DNA of 64,000 nt from Lineus longissimus (taxonomy: Eukaryota > Nemertea > Pilidiophora > Heteronemertea > Lineidae), in assembly GCF_910592395.1 (NCBI RefSeq), contig NC_088314.1, forward strand, positions 1-64,000. Direction: 5' to 3'. Position 1 is the stretch's first letter, and the number at the start of each line of letters is the position of its first letter. A model generated the notes under the pieces. That model made no database searches. It saw only the letters and a list, made by a program, of their open reading frames with translations, and was not told the DNA's origin. The position numbers and the translations under genes are program-made. Below, in pieces: positions 46,763-61,874 of the stretch.

Positions 46763-48573
46763 CTGAAGAATAAAACACTCAAGTAGAAAAGATTGTTAAA
46801 GACAAAAGCATAGGAGAGGTATCATATGCTATACAATGATACTCTAAAGCCTGACATATAGGGCAAACACAACTGAATTGAAGAACTATACATGATACAG
46901 CTACCGGACATAACCCGCGTCAGTTCATTGTAGAGGCAAAGGACAGATATCATAGATTACTTTGGCCTGATTAGTTTTATTTTTATTTATGTTGAAATCT
47001 TTGATCTGCCATCATAAGAAAGCTAGAGATAAATTGCTGGTAGGCCTACAGTGAGTGGTAGGATGCCACGGCATTCGTTGTCAATTTTTGTCTTAATTTT
47101 TTTTGTATTCCTAATTCATTTCAAATTTCTCCAGTACAGCATGCTATTGCTAGGCCTATTCTTATCGCAATAGATGAATTCGAAGAAGTTTGTTTTGGCA
47201 CTGACCAGTCAATGAGTCATGCGTTTCACCTTGAACAAAGGATCGCCATGTCTCTAGGCATTGTCTAAAGTTGGCTCAGGCTTTCTGACGTGTTGTGTTC
47301 TGAGTGTGTGCATTTGATTTTTTTGGCACTGGTTCGTCTTGGTCGAATGCGTCTACTCTATTCACTTAAGTCTTAACCATTTTCCTCTCGTGTAATTAAT
47401 CTACTCTACATCAAACCTAAATCGACCCAATCAACAGTACATAGGCCTAACTGTCAGCGTCTAAATAATCTTATCTACACACAATACACACAACACACAC
47501 AAGAACACGAGCAGCAGCAGCCCACACCACGCACAGGGCATAGCAGTTTGGCACAGATTCTAGCATGGGATGGTTAGAGGGCTCGTGTTTATAAAAAAAA
47601 CATGTTAGGCTACAGATATTTTATCTGGGCCTCAGATTTTAATGATACACGGAATGACGGATAACCTCTAAAATTTTCAGACTACTCATGCAACCATTGC
47701 TTTGACAGAGCGGAAATAATTGTAAAAAGTAAAAAGTAAAAAGAGGACACACCTGTGTGGAAATGGAGAAAATTTTTGTTGAGTTACAACGTCATCTGTC
47801 GGCGGTGACTGAAGTAGCGCGCTCCTGACCTTGACCTCCGAACACGTACATTGCACTGCTGGGGAAATCCGGAGAGCGAACCCGCAAGGCATGATTCGCA
47901 GCAGGCGACAAGAGTGTAGCGGTCAAAATGGAACTAAGTTCGCTATTCCGACTGATTCCGGCTATTTCCGACTCACATTGCTCAATAGAAAATATCAAAA
48001 TGTTTAAAAACTAATAATCCAACTCCAAGAATTTACAAATTTGAGCAATGTTATGCAATTTTGATTGCTCTATTTGCGCAAGGCTACATGATTCGCGGCA
48101 GGCGACAAGAGTGAAGCGGTCTGGCACTACATGTTCGCTATTCCGGCTGATTCCGGCTATTTCCGACTCACATTTTAGAATAACCGGTCTAACAAATTCC
48201 TACGAACCAATCAGCACGTAGCCTTGGAAGGTGGCGTATCCCATTACGTAGACATTGGTGCATAGTTAGAGAAGTCTTATTAGAGGCAATTAGTGCAATT
48301 TTTTGCATAAACAGGCAACTTATATCAACTGCATTATCATTTCAAAAAGACATTTTTTACTGACACATACAAGACATTTTGAGTTTTGCTGAATCGATTT
48401 TGTTTCATGACGAGTGGTAACTCACACCTGGAATAGATTATCACGGGGTTTGGAGGCAAAGTCAGTATTAAAGGTGGGCCAGCAGCCTTTGCGTGGAAAT
48501 TGACATTTACATTCAATTGCAAGGCACAAAATACAACAGGGTCTTGGAAGATTGATTTCTGCCCTTGAAAGGA
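46763..48573. promoter_or_regulatory. Divergent intergenic region between KLHDC8-like (-) and CHCHD3 (+)
   Basis: 1.8 kb separates the two start codons. A possible KLHDC8 5' UTR exon ends at about 47753 (sense ccacacag|gtgtgtcc). An imperfect 90-bp duplication is present at about 47890-47982 and 48088-48176 (catgattcgc.gcaggcgaca, ctgattccggctatttccga). No core promoter motif is convincing. Confidence 0.45.
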
Positions 48574-50435
48574 ATGGGAGGGACGTCTAGTACCCGCAGA
48601 GTTACTCTAGAAGAGGAGGAGGGCGCTGGCATTGTAAAGGTCTGCATCGATTTCATGCACGGCGCAAGTTTTCATTTGACTCTTCCAAGCTGGTAACTTT
48701 ATTCAGGACCGGCCAAAAAATTGATGCACTTGAATTGAATGGGAAACGAACATAACATAGGCCAATGCCCAAACATAACATGCGCACACTCAGAACATGC
48801 CTGAAGGTGACTTCGGTAATGCCATAGGCCTCTGTGACCCTTTTTTCCATATGAAAATGATGAACTTGCTTTAGAAATTGCCCATTATTATTCATCATTC
48901 ATGCCGCACTAGCGCACTCAACTCACTCTCGATCATTTTCACCGGGCCCTTTCATTGCTTGGAAACTCGCATGCTTGGTCGGTTGTTTTGTTGTTCTTAC
49001 ATGCTTATGGTTATGATACAGTATTTTCGGAGCGACCTGACAATTCGCTGCCGTTTCCCAAAAAAAGGTCATTAGCCTCCTCGTTACTTTCTAGTTAGAG
49101 TGACGAAATAAGAGGCATTTATCATTAGAGCAAAAAAGTGGCTGTGAATTCTTCTGTCAGGCCGTATTTTCTACTTCTAGATTTCTGGATCAGTTGTGAA
49201 GCGACTTCGGGGAGAAGATGAAAGCCATGAGCCTCAATCATTTGAAGAAGACAGACCAACAGTGCCAGCACCGAAACATGCTCCATTTAGGACAAGCGAG
49301 GATGATATATCAAGACTAGAAAAACTCTATAAAGAAAAACTAAAGCGTCTAGAAAAACTGGTAAGGTTTCATTTCACGGCATGGAGGTTCATATTGCACT
49401 ATTTTCCAAACCTTGCTTAATCTAGGATTCAATTCAACAAAAAACTCAAGTTGTTTGCGAACATATATTCTATCCAGAAAACCATGGACAGTGCTATTTC
49501 ACTTCCAATGAAATGAATATCATCGTTTCAGAATAAAGAGTTATACCAGACATCCACACAAGAATTCAGCCAAGCAGTGCAGGAGGTGGAGAAGAAATTC
49601 TTGTAAGTATTCCGAGGGGGATGTTGAAAACCATTCCCTCATAGAGGACATTCCGTCAGATGAGAACAATGAGATTTCAGCCAGCTTGTCATATTCCCAA
49701 ATTCAGTTGGCATAAAAGTGATGGAGTATTCAGAGATCCAGTTCACTCATCTCTATTGTTTCATTTCATCTTTGAAGGAACACCTGCACAAGCGGACAAG
49801 TAGCCTTCAAGTTTAGTGTTGTATTTGCTGTCCTTCACTGAATCAGTCATTGTTTTATTTCAGGAAGTACACCACATCGCCAGTTTGTCACAATCAACAA
49901 GATGCCGTATTGAAATGTTACCAAGATAATCCAAAACAGACATTACTGTGTTCATTACAAGTAAAACAATTCTTAGAATGTGTTGAGAAGACGAGACAGG
50001 TTAGTTGAGGGGTTGGCAATAGAGGTCGCCAGTGTACAGAATGGGCATCCTGAACAAAACTGTCTGAAATCAAAAATGGGGAAAATGTAGATTGTTGTTT
50101 ACCTACGTTATCAATCATGCCTCTGCAGAATAGTCCGGAGTCTCTTAGAGGTCCTCTTGGCAGAATCATCAGACGGTTGTAATGCTGCTTGAATCCAGAT
50201 CCTCCCATCCTAATCAAGAAAAAAGTGTTCAGTTGTTGTTGTTGTTTACATACTGGTCAGGTGGGACAAGCTGGTTGGCCATGTTGACATGTTCACATCT
50301 GCTGACTCCTCACACCAGAATCACGAGAAGATGGTGCTGCTGTAGTCTAATGCAATGGTATTGAACCAGATCAGTCCATCCTACATGTCATCAAATGTTT
50401 CTTCTTTTCAGACTGTCCTGACAAGAAAAGGCTAG
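48574..50435 (+). CDS. MICOS subunit MIC19 (CHCHD3-like), 158 aa, 5 exons
   Basis: Exons: 48574-48639, 49181-49360, 49532-49602, 49864-49999, 50412-50435. The N-terminus MGGTSSTRRVTLEEEE is the MIC19/MIC25 signature and a myristoylation-type MGG start. A charged, coiled-coil-prone middle (LEKLYKEKLKRLEKL) leads to a C-terminal CHCH domain with twin CX9C: Cys114/Cys124 and Cys135/Cys145. In animals MIC19 is imported into the intermembrane space through the Mia40 pathway and links MIC60 to the SAM complex at cristae junctions. It is shorter than human MIC19 (227 aa), missing much of the coiled coil; an overlooked exon in 48640-49180 cannot be excluded. The exon 1 donor is weak (GTCTGC; GTAAAG six bases earlier is an alternative). 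Poly(A) signal AATAAA at 50763-50768. Confidence 0.92.
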
Positions 50436-53400
50436 TAGAGAATTATTTGAAGACAACTGGAGGTGATCATCATACATTGCAAACATTGTAGAGCACACAT
50501 GTGTCAAGAGGATAGTGATATGCGGACAACTTAGGAAGGATAATAAACAAAATAAGTGTTTTTACAAAAAACAATGAATTGAATGGTGACTTCTAACAAC
50601 ACTCAATCAGGCAAAAAATGAAGTGTTTTCTTTGATTTTAGTGGCTTTCTTTGAAAATTGACCAAGATTTTTCGTTGTGTGAACAGATCCAAGTCTCATA
50701 TCACTTTCAACTAATGACATAACATGTTTATCTATATCTGTGCTATAAGAGGCATTATTCATAATAAAGATATTTGTTAAAATAGTTGAGAAGACTTTTT
50801 TAATTTCATGGTGCAGCTTGTGGTGGGATGACTGCTTTTATCATTGGCTCGAGTCCCAACGCCTAATGGTGCAGGCAGTGTAACTGGCGATAAAGCACTG
50901 TGGACTTCAAGAAAAAGTGGAAGAGGCTAAAACTCAACATTCTCAATGAAGCTACAACAGCCAGTTTTTTAGGCTCGTCATTGGCACCCTGGATTGTTGC
51001 TCAAATGGCCAATTTTTTGAGACATTGAGACAGTCTGATGACATGTTCAGAGAGCCTCTGTGTCTTGTTGGTGAAACGGCCAACTTCTCAGACTAAACGA
51101 GGACTTCTCAGATGACAACAGGTTCAGGTCGCCTCATTAAAGATCCTACAGCAAATATTTCAGACTGCAAAGCTTCAAGCCGTGCATCTTCAATGTGGCT
51201 CAAACACCCAACTTTTCGAGCTTTGAGACGGTCAATGTGGCTCCAAATGCAACTTTCATACTTGGAACCTGAAATATAGTATTAGTAGTCAGGTCCTTAA
51301 TGCTGCTCGGACGGCCAACTTTTTAGGCAGCGAGATGCATTCCGACAATAATTATGATCAGGACCAGACTACCTTCTGTCCTCCAGTCCGAGAGCCTCCA
51401 TTCACAAAGAATGGACTTACAGGGAAGCTGGAGACTTAGGAATCAAAACAAAAAAGAACTGGCATGCAACCTGCTGCAACTCGGGTAAAGAATGTGACTA
51501 GTTTCAAACACAACAGAAGAACATCAATGTTATTTATATATATATTTATATGTTTATTCAATTATATACAAAGTCACCTAGCATTTGATAATAGTTGACA
51601 ATGCGTGGCGACATCAACAATTTACAGTTTGGGCTTAGTCGCAATGAAAGAACTGTTCCAAAGCCAACTTCACACTGAATCTGTGTAGCAAGTCAGATTT
51701 TATCAATGACACAAATTCTACATTCGTTTCTGTATTGGTAAGGAGAAATTTTTTTAATACCTTGTTTAGTTAGCGAACTAATATTCTGAAATATCTTCAG
51801 TGGAGGTCAGGAAAAAAATTTTTTATTTTTTACCTAAATATCACTTTTACAAAATGGTTAAACCAAAATAATTGGGCTGAGGACAAAATAAAAATAAAAT
51901 TTATTTCCGGAATAAAATATCGTTCTGAAGTCTAAAATGCATTGATTTCTTAATGTTTTGCCTCCATTTAGGGTCTAGTTCATGCAGAAAACATGGTATA
52001 GAGGAGGGCAGAATAAAAAGAAAAGAAAAAAATACCAGTTTTTCATGAAAGTTTTTTCAGGCGGTGGTTGGAAAAATTTTTTTTTTTTAAATTTTAAATT
52101 TGAAATTGGCTCTTTTTCATGTCGGAGGGTTTGCTAAACAAGATATAAGGAAATATTCGCCTAAGGCACGTACAAGACTTTATCACTGGTGTTAGATTTG
52201 TCAAAATGAAATTTTATAATTTTTAAAACAATATTGTTCTCTCTTGCTGAGCATCAAATACTGATCAGCTGCCCAACACCCGCTACACAGATACAACCAG
52301 AGTGGCCCCAACAGAACACAGTGTTACAGATTAGCAAAAGTCTACCAGCTTAGATTGACAGAATCAAATTGCACAGTAAGAATTCACCTAGCACATAAAA
52401 CGGATACAATCAAAGTGTCACTTTTTTATCACAAAACGAACACTTCCGCGATGAGCATTTGTCTGTGTTTTATCTACATCAATGAATCAAAGCAAGTAAG
52501 CATAATCAGACCAGAAATACAAGTGGATCACAAGAATTTGCAACTCCTCCTTGAAGAATTTGTTAGAATAAGGACTTTGTTCAAAACAGTTACTCATTTC
52601 AGAATAGATATTCAAGCTTCAAGCAAGGCTGAAATTAACTACAATACCATCAACATAATTGCTGGCTGCACAGCAATATCCCCGAGGTCCCATTGCGCTG
52701 GAGATAACCCATCACTCTCCCAATGGGAGGTCAGAGGGTACCCATCAGGCACGCGTATAGTTAACTCATAATACATTTTGGTTTTAAATGCTTCCGATCA
52801 TGTTATTCCCAAGTGTGTGTCATTACCCTGTCCATCGACCTGAGCATATCAGGGGCGACAGCAGATTAGCATCTGGAGCAGATGATTCACACTCTTCAAG
52901 AAGGAGATACATGTAGATGTAAAACAAAGGAACAAATCATATGTTACCAACTTTCTTGCTGCTGTGACTTTATCTCTCTCTCAGCTCGTTGCTCATATAT
53001 CCACTTCATCACAATGTCCCAGATAGCTAAAACCTACCGTAGTTAGTAAAATATGATTATTCCGTTGAATGAGAACATTTTGGGCAGCAAGGAGTTGTCA
53101 GAAATTCAACAAGACCCGAGTCCAGTGTATCAGACATAATTGACATGGAATATAGGTTAACAAACAACTGTACATTATGTCTTATTCTACATGCTTTAAA
53201 GACTACTGAATTCATGCTCACTCGGCGCTTACCCTTTAAAAACTGGCTCACCAAGAGATCATCTTAGGAAGCAGCTTCCTACAACAGGGCAATAAACAAC
53301 TCTCTCAGGGACGGTAACACAATTTTAAGGAACTAAGCCTCTGTACTCGTACACCTCAGTTTCATTTTGTTATCCCCGATAGGAAGGTTCTGCCGATCTG

Positions 53401-53879
53401 GTCCCTTTCTCAAATCACATAATCTTCAGAAGCATACATGAACCCCATATTTGACAATCTGCTTCCCAGCTCAGTGTTTAAAGGGTTAAAGCCTGCATGT
53501 ACATGAACAATCTCCAACCTTATCATTACCACTCGTAAGTCACAATCAATGAGGCCTTCAGCCAGCAATCAGCACCATAGGCCTTTGAGGTCAAATCGGT
53601 GTCACTTGATACTGATAGGCCTAGACCTCGAGCCCAGACTAGTGATGACACCTATACCGGTCACTCGATACTAAAGCACAAGCTGATCTGAACATCCTGT
53701 GTCCACCAACAGAGACTATGATTGGTCAAAGATGTAAAGTGTCAATCTTGCGCCATATTTGAACCAGTGCACCTTACAATAGTGAGAGCCCAGCACATGA
53801 TCAGTGGTTCAGCAAATAGAATCATTGTTTTCTGGATCATACTGTATATCTATGACTTTACAAGACTGAAACGTTGTCA
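50436..53879. other. Convergent intergenic region between CHCHD3 and RAB7
   Basis: Holds the CHCHD3 3' end and probably a long RAB7 3' UTR. From about 50930 to 51330 there are degenerate ~60-bp repeats with 'ggccaactttt.gagac'. The rest is A/T-rich with no supported gene; the 138-codon open frame at 52355-52771 has no domain, splice or homology support that I can see. Confidence 0.5.
50930..51330. repeat. Degenerate ~60-bp repeats downstream of CHCHD3
   Basis: Six or so diverged copies of a 'gctcaaacggccaacttttt' plus 'gagac' motif are visible, each ending near 'gagac' or 'cagac'. They are older than the other minisatellites in the window. Confidence 0.5.
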
Positions 53880-55488
<1,609 letters not shown>

Positions 55489-57638
55489 GTTGATTTCAGG
55501 TCAGTAGGGGAACTGAAGAGAAAAGAAACATATTGGTAAGACAAGCTGTATGGGAGAAACTAAACTGGGGCCAACTGGTTTTATGTGTGGATCGTGGAAA
55601 GTAAAACAGCAATGAACTTTCAATCTGCCCATTCAATTCACTGCCATCATGCATAGACACCTGTTATACATGATACATGTAGGTATGAGGAGCAATGCTA
55701 TTCTGTATTCTATCCATATTCCATGTCATGTTTCCCCACACTTGCAGAGGCATGACATCCAAGCAAATAGCACTTTTGGCTGACATTCAAAATCACATGA
55801 GCAGCAACAATAGCACACAACACATCATGACCATCACCAACCGAGCCACGAGTAACAATGAGTGAATGAATATCAGGTTATACAGGTCAATAACGACCTA
55901 CATTTCAGAATTATAGCAGCAACCAGGTCAGAGGAAACATTGACTACAGAAGAGAAAATATGTCTGTTGTGGTATTTTCTCAGTCATCACATACCAGGAA
56001 GAGCCCGCAAAATAATGATCTTGGTCTAACTTTAGTTTAAAAGTAAATGAATAATCACAGTAGTTGGGGACAAAGCCATGACAGACTCCGCACTTAAAAA
56101 AAGGGCAGATCAACTGAGGTAATGACAAACAATGCCACTAAACCCTGAACAATAAAACAAGACATAACCCCATTACAAAGCCTTACCAAGTAGAAAAAGA
56201 AGATACCCTGGTAACAAAAATGAGATTTCCAAAGAGAATGAGATTCAATACACCTTCAGGGAACTGAGAGAATGCACGCCGCTGGTACAGAACTCCACAA
56301 CGAAATAACCACAAATGAAACTTCTAAATGATCTTTATTTCAATGACTCAACTTATTAAACCTTGAACAGTGACCTAGTTCAGTAATTGGCTCCAATGAA
56401 AACCATGACCTCAGCAGACAATCTCCCCATGCCAAATATGCCATCAACTAGGACATATCATACGAAATCTGTTGGAACTGACCAAATTACACTTGACCTA
56501 GTTTGGGATGAATTACGTAGGCACTGTAGGCATCGGAAGACCAGTTACAAAATGTATGTACTTTCAATTGGACATCAGTGGAGAACTTGGCACATGTCCT
56601 AAACAACTTTCTCACCCACACTCACAATCATGCCTACTGATAGCCTACTGTTAGTCCTGAGTCGAGGCTTATTTAGAAGGGGGCTGCACCCAGCCGGCTA
56701 CTGTGCCCTTTTTCAAACCCAAAATGTACCCTGCCCCTGTAGTTATTATTTGATGTTTTGACTCATATTCAAGGGTAAGGTGTTTCAGACACCGAACTTC
56801 AGTAGATGTTTGCTCTGCAGTATGAGTAGGTGAGGTATCAGACGATCCGACCGAGGTGTATACTATAAACCTCCCAATTTGTGTTCTTAGGAAAAGGATT
56901 CCGAATTTAGACACCTTTCTGGGAGTCTTAAATAATTCAGACTCACAGTCACAGTCCAGAGTTGTCCGAATAAAGAATCATTTCCGAACAGCACAGCACC
57001 AACATTATCAATAAACAATGATTGAAAGTGAAACGTCACTGCTGCAGCACTCCATGCACTTTTTGCCGAATTCTTCTGTACAAAATGCACTATCCCTAGT
57101 GTACATCACACTACATCACATAGTACATGTATTGTTATCATGATCGTGTGCGTGCAGCCATGAAACCATTCGCGCAAGACAAATACTGAAGTCAAAATAC
57201 CAAAGCCCCAAAATACAACAACCACTGAAAAAGAATTATACAGGACGAAGGAAGACTTGTTAAATTACATTTTACCCACCAAATAGAGAGGAAACAGGCC
57301 TGTATTTCTTCTATTCGCGTATTTTTGTCACTTTTTAGAATCCACCTTCTTCCAAGATGGCGAAATCCCGTGATCGGCTACGTCATAGCCGAACAATGTT
57401 ATTTTCAATCCAAGATTGCAGGTCACGTGATGTATGACCTTAACATTGACCGTAAATTACTTAGTGTTGCGCAATTTCATTGGCCACTGGTTTATATGTG
57501 ACCTCTGACCCGTCCAGTCAATCATGACGGGCCAATCATGATGTGGGATCGGGATTGGTTCCACAAATTGCGGGCCACTCTGTGATCAAAAGAGTGGTTG
57601 AGGCAACACATTCAAGAGGTTCTTCGTTTGTGTTTGTG
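55489..57638. promoter_or_regulatory. RAB7 5' UTR intron and divergent promoter with EEF1AKMT2
   Basis: Most of this is a candidate RAB7 5' UTR intron (55513 to about 57275). The putative RAB7 first exon (about 57276-57360) faces the EEF1AKMT2 start at 57639, leaving under 300 bp for both promoters. CAAGATGGCG (57353-57362) is a good match to the YY1 site often found near start sites of housekeeping genes. ctacgtcatagc follows at about 57379. Confidence 0.5.
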
Positions 57639-60614
57639 ATGAGTGATGAAACTGATCTTGTTCCATCACAGCTTGGAACAAAAGAATAGTATGTTGTTTA
57701 TTCACAAGATATGATGAGAGCGAGTGTTTGGCAAAGCCACAATTCACCATGGTAAACTGAAAGCACTTCACCATGGTGAATTGGGACAGTGAGAAATATT
57801 TACCATGATGAGCATGGTTAATTCTACATTCACCACCATGGTGAGCATGGTAAATCTTAATCTGACATCTTTTTCGTAAGGGATAGATGAGGCCATTTGG
57901 CATAGGCCTACTACTGAGCTGATGTGAATAGATACTTTTAAGTTTGGTTGTGGTGAAAAAGTCGTCACAGCCAGGGCAGCTTTTACATACACTCTGTCTC
58001 TGGACGCATCATACCAGCCTCGTCCTGTTGCCTAGGATGACGCAATGGACTGCCCCAGAGTCTACCCTTACTTGAGATAACACCTACAAATGCCATACTT
58101 GGGCCATAGGATCAAATTGTCACCCGGCTGGATGGTTCAAAGCAGTGTGGATTGAAGCAGCTTCCTGTCGGCACCTCTCCACAAAAGGCGGCTAGATGTA
58201 TACTTCCCCCTCCCGGCCCCCGGGCAAGTCAACACAAACTCTGTTCTGAATTGTCTGAACTTGCCTATATTCCAGTTGGGATGGAGCATACTCAACCGAG
58301 CTAAAGAACTTTAAAGAACTTGGAGATGTTGGAGAAGTTTGGTGAGTCGATCTGTTTGCCTTTAACCCATATAATCAGCTGAGTGGAGGCCTTCTTTATT
58401 CCCGAATTCTCTTTAGAAACTTAAGTTCCACTTCCAGTGAACTTGTCGATTTCGATATCCTGACAAACATCATCAGAAAAAGATCATCTTATTGCAGTTT
58501 TACAGGCAGCTATAGAGAGTTCCGACAGATCTGACACTGAACCAGCTCGTCTTGATCCTGACAGCTATAGAGAGTTCTGACAGATCTGACACTGAACCAG
58601 CTCGTCTTGATCCTGACAGCTATAGAGAGTTCTGACAGATCTGACACTGAATCAGCTCGTCTTGATCCTGACAGCTATAGAGAGATCCGACAGATCTGAC
58701 ACTGAACCAGCTCGTCTTGATCCTGACAGCTATAGAGAGTTCTGACAGATCTGACACTGAACCAGCTCGTCTTGATCCTGACAGCTATAGAGAGTTCTGA
58801 CAGATCTGACACTGAATCAGCTCGTCTTGATCCTGACAGCTATAGAGAGTTCTGACAGATCTGACACTGAACCAGCTCGTCTTGATCCTGACAGCTATAG
58901 AGAGTTCTGACAGATCTGACACTGAATCAGCTCGTCTTGATCCTGACAGCTATAGAGAGTTCTGACAGATCTGACACTGAACCAGCTCGTCTTGATCCTG
59001 ACACCACCTTTGGTATTAGTCTCAGTTGGATTCAAACTTTCAATTGGAAAATGTTGACCTCTTAGCTGTGGTTCCTTTTTCCAGGTTTGGTGAAGAAACT
59101 TTAGCTAGAATGGTGAGATGGCTTGAGAAGTCTGAGATTCCACGTGATAGTAGCATTCTTGATGTCGGTTGTGGAAATGGCATGTTTCTGGTCGAGTTGG
59201 TATGTGAAGTATAACTATGACCATCTTCAATGCTGCATTACAGAATCCGTTGTGCTCGATGATATTTACAGAAATATCTTTAAGATGTTTCATAAACAGG
59301 CAATGTTCAGGGTAGGCTCGAGGTGGTCATTTGAATAGGCAAAGGCCTATTAACCAGAGGTTGTTGAGCATGATCCAGGTTGACCAACACCTTCCTGTAG
59401 AACAAGAGCAAGGATGCTTTTGCTATAATTCGATTGGTTTAGTGTATATTCTTTGACATTTCTATCCGTATTGAAGTCAAGTTGAGCAATGGTTAAGTGA
59501 ACTTATCATTGCAGGCCAAGGAGGGCTTCACCAATCTGACAGGCGTTGATTATTCCATGGGAGCGATAGAGCTTGCCAAGTTGGTCTCCATTGGAGAAAA
59601 AGTCGACATCAATTACGAGGTAAAGAGATCCTGAAACAACCTGGTATCATCATTGCCCAGGTTGTTCTCAACAGAGGTTTTCGACTTTTATTCTGAATCA
59701 AATATATATACATCGTCATATTATATAGCTTATATAGTTTTGATAGAATTGATGCATTGATGTGCATGACTTCCTTCATTAATTTTCGGGGAATAGTTCA
59801 ATTTGACCACACATTCTTTTGCTATCACATATGTGCTTGTATCAAGGGTCTCTTGAGAAAATACAGGTCAAAGACTAGGTTAGAATCACCAAAGCCAAGA
59901 TAAGTGCATGTAACTTACCTGGTATCCTTTTCAGCAAGCTGATCTACTTGAAGATCTGTGGGACACCTCCACTGCCTCCCTAAAGCGTCACTACGACGTC
60001 TGTGCAGACAAGGGCACATATGATGCTGTCTGTCTCAACCCTGATGATGCCAAGCAGAGGAGGAACATCTATATCAAGAACATTCATCAGCTGTTGAACA
60101 GCAACGGTTACTTCATCATCACATCCTGTAACTGGACTGAAGATGAACTGAGATGGCATTTCTCTGAAGGCAAGTTAAAGCTTTTTGCATTGAGATTGTG
60201 CTCTTCAAGTGAGTGCTAACCATAGGTTGTGCAATTCAATTCACCCGGGACAGCCGAGTCATGAAGACCCCAGTTTTGATTACGTCATGTTTTACCAGGA
60301 GGAAATGTGCCCAATACTTTTGGTGCTTGCTGTTGACTCTTTGCCTTTGGCTTTGTGTCTCAGTTTACTGTATCAGTGAAGGATTAGCATCATCCTGAAG
60401 ACGGTGTATTGTGAAAGCAGTGGGTTGTCCTTCTTGTCTTCGGAATGGTGGGCTAATCTGTCACCAAGTAAATATGTGCTCTCCTTCCTCATGAATGATA
60501 CATCTGTTTTCTGCAGGCTTCTCCGTCCACAAGGTGATACCTATTCCCAAATTTACATTTGGAGGAAAGCAGGGCCAGACAACAACAACAATCATCTTCC
60601 ATAAGACTTCATGA
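57639..60614 (+). CDS. EEF1A lysine methyltransferase 2 (EEF1AKMT2/METTL10), 222 aa, 6 exons
   Basis: Exons: 57639-57688, 58276-58341, 59085-59199, 59515-59619, 59935-60169, 60517-60614; 223 codons with stop. It starts MSDETDLVPSQLGTKEY and continues with the family's YWDGAYSTELKNFKELGD segment. The SAM-binding motif I (ILDVGCGNGMFLVEL), DYSMGAIELA, DKGTYDAVCLNPDD and ITSCNWTEDEL follow, ending in PKFTFGG. It is a seven-beta-strand methyltransferase that trimethylates a lysine of elongation factor eEF1A. Intron 5 has the rare GC donor (GAAG|GCAAGT). Poly(A) signal AATAAA at 60866-60871. It is head to head with RAB7. Confidence 0.94.
57735..57860. repeat. Cluster of short palindromes (caccatggtg) in EEF1AKMT2 intron 1
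   Basis: Four or five copies of ttcaccatggt, caccatggtgaat or related inverted units lie within 125 bp and could fold into hairpins. It may be a small fold-back element. Confidence 0.5.
58505..59003. repeat. 55-bp minisatellite in EEF1AKMT2 intron 2, about 9 units
   Basis: Units contain gacagctatagagagttctg and acagatctgacactgaacca then gctcgtcttgatcct. Variants are single bases (ttctg/ttccg/atccg, gaacca/gaatca). It ends 80 bp before the acceptor of exon 3. Confidence 0.95.
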
Positions 60615-61149
60615 GAAGATGGTGTTCGCGCCGAGCAGCTGCTGTTGAGGAAAGATTGAACTTCTGCCAGTCGGCGGAGACTTATGCCTTTATTCTGAGA
60701 AATGTCCCCCACCAGTTGTGGTCATGGTCCTTGCAGGATGTTGTCTCCCTGATGAAGGAGATGAGTGTAATGGAGTTGGGACTGAAACGATAAAAAGAAT
60801 ATTCTTTTCAGTAAAAAATGTGTCTTGTTAAAATGATAACTTGGCGAGATGGAGCAAGTTGTTCAAATAAAGTTGTTGGAAGAATGTGTAATCGTGTTGT
60901 CTCAGTCATGACTTGGCCATAGTTGTTGGAAGAATGTGTTGTCTCAGTCATGACTTGGCCATAGTTGTTGGAAGAATGTGTAATTGTGTTGTCTCAGTCA
61001 AGAGTCAGCCATGCAACCTGTCCACATAACCTGATAACATGGGGGAAATGTCACAATTTGGCCTCGCACGACAACCTGTGTGCCACCAGGACAAGACAAT
61101 TGTTTCGAGGACAACATCAGAGTCATTGAAATGCATGGACAGTTCGTCC

Positions 61150-61535
61150 TTGCAACACATGGTGCCTTGGTCCTTGTTGAGCAAGACCAACAAGGACGAT
61201 CATCCACTGAATGTATCAACACATGGTGCCTTGGTCCTTGTTGAGCAAGGCCAACAAGGACGATCATCCACTGAATGTATCAACACATGGTGCCTTGGTC
61301 CTTGTTGAGCAAGACCAACAAGGACGATCATCCACTGAATGTATCAACACATGGTGCCTTGGTCCTTGTTGAGCAAGACCAACAAGGACGATCATCCACT
61401 GAATGTATCAACACATGGTGCCTTGGTCCTTGTTGAGCAAGACCAACAAGGACGATCATCCACTGAATGTATCAACACATGGTGCCTTGGTCCTTGTTGA
61501 GCAAGACCAACAAGGACGATCATCCACTGAATGTA
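61150..61535. repeat. 64-bp minisatellite, about 6 units
   Basis: Units contain atcaacacatggtgccttgg, tccttgttgagcaagaccaa and caaggacgatcatccactga. Only one variant base is obvious (gcaagg for gcaaga near 61249). cttgttgagcaagaccaacaag contains an imperfect inverted repeat (cttgttg/caacaag). Confidence 0.95.
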
Positions 61536-61874
61536 TCATCAAAGAAAGGCACAACCAAAATATGAGGATTATCCAATGTCTTCAGCTTGCTCAAGACGCA
61601 TTTACTGATTTAGGAGATTGTGACAAGTGTCCCAACGCTGAGGAGAGGTGGCCCAAGTTGAGTGTTGACCTACCTGCATCGATACACACATCAGACTCGG
61701 TCTTCAGTGTCCATTCTGTTCCATCCCCCATAATGACTGTAGGAAAATCGTCATTGCAATGCTGCACTCAAATCGTCATTGAGCCTGACCAGATACAACC
61801 CAATAGAGCCATTGCTCCACTGAACCGCCCTCTTTAACTGTGTTGGGAATCAATTGAGGGATGATCAGAAGGTC

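Noticed and set aside
52355-52771. 138-codon open frame as a gene
   Set aside because: No splice signals, domain or recognisable similarity. It lies in A/T-rich DNA probably belonging to the RAB7 3' UTR or intergenic space.
61403-61837. 144-codon plus-strand frame
   Set aside because: Its N-terminal half is the 64-bp minisatellite and the rest has no domain or splice support.
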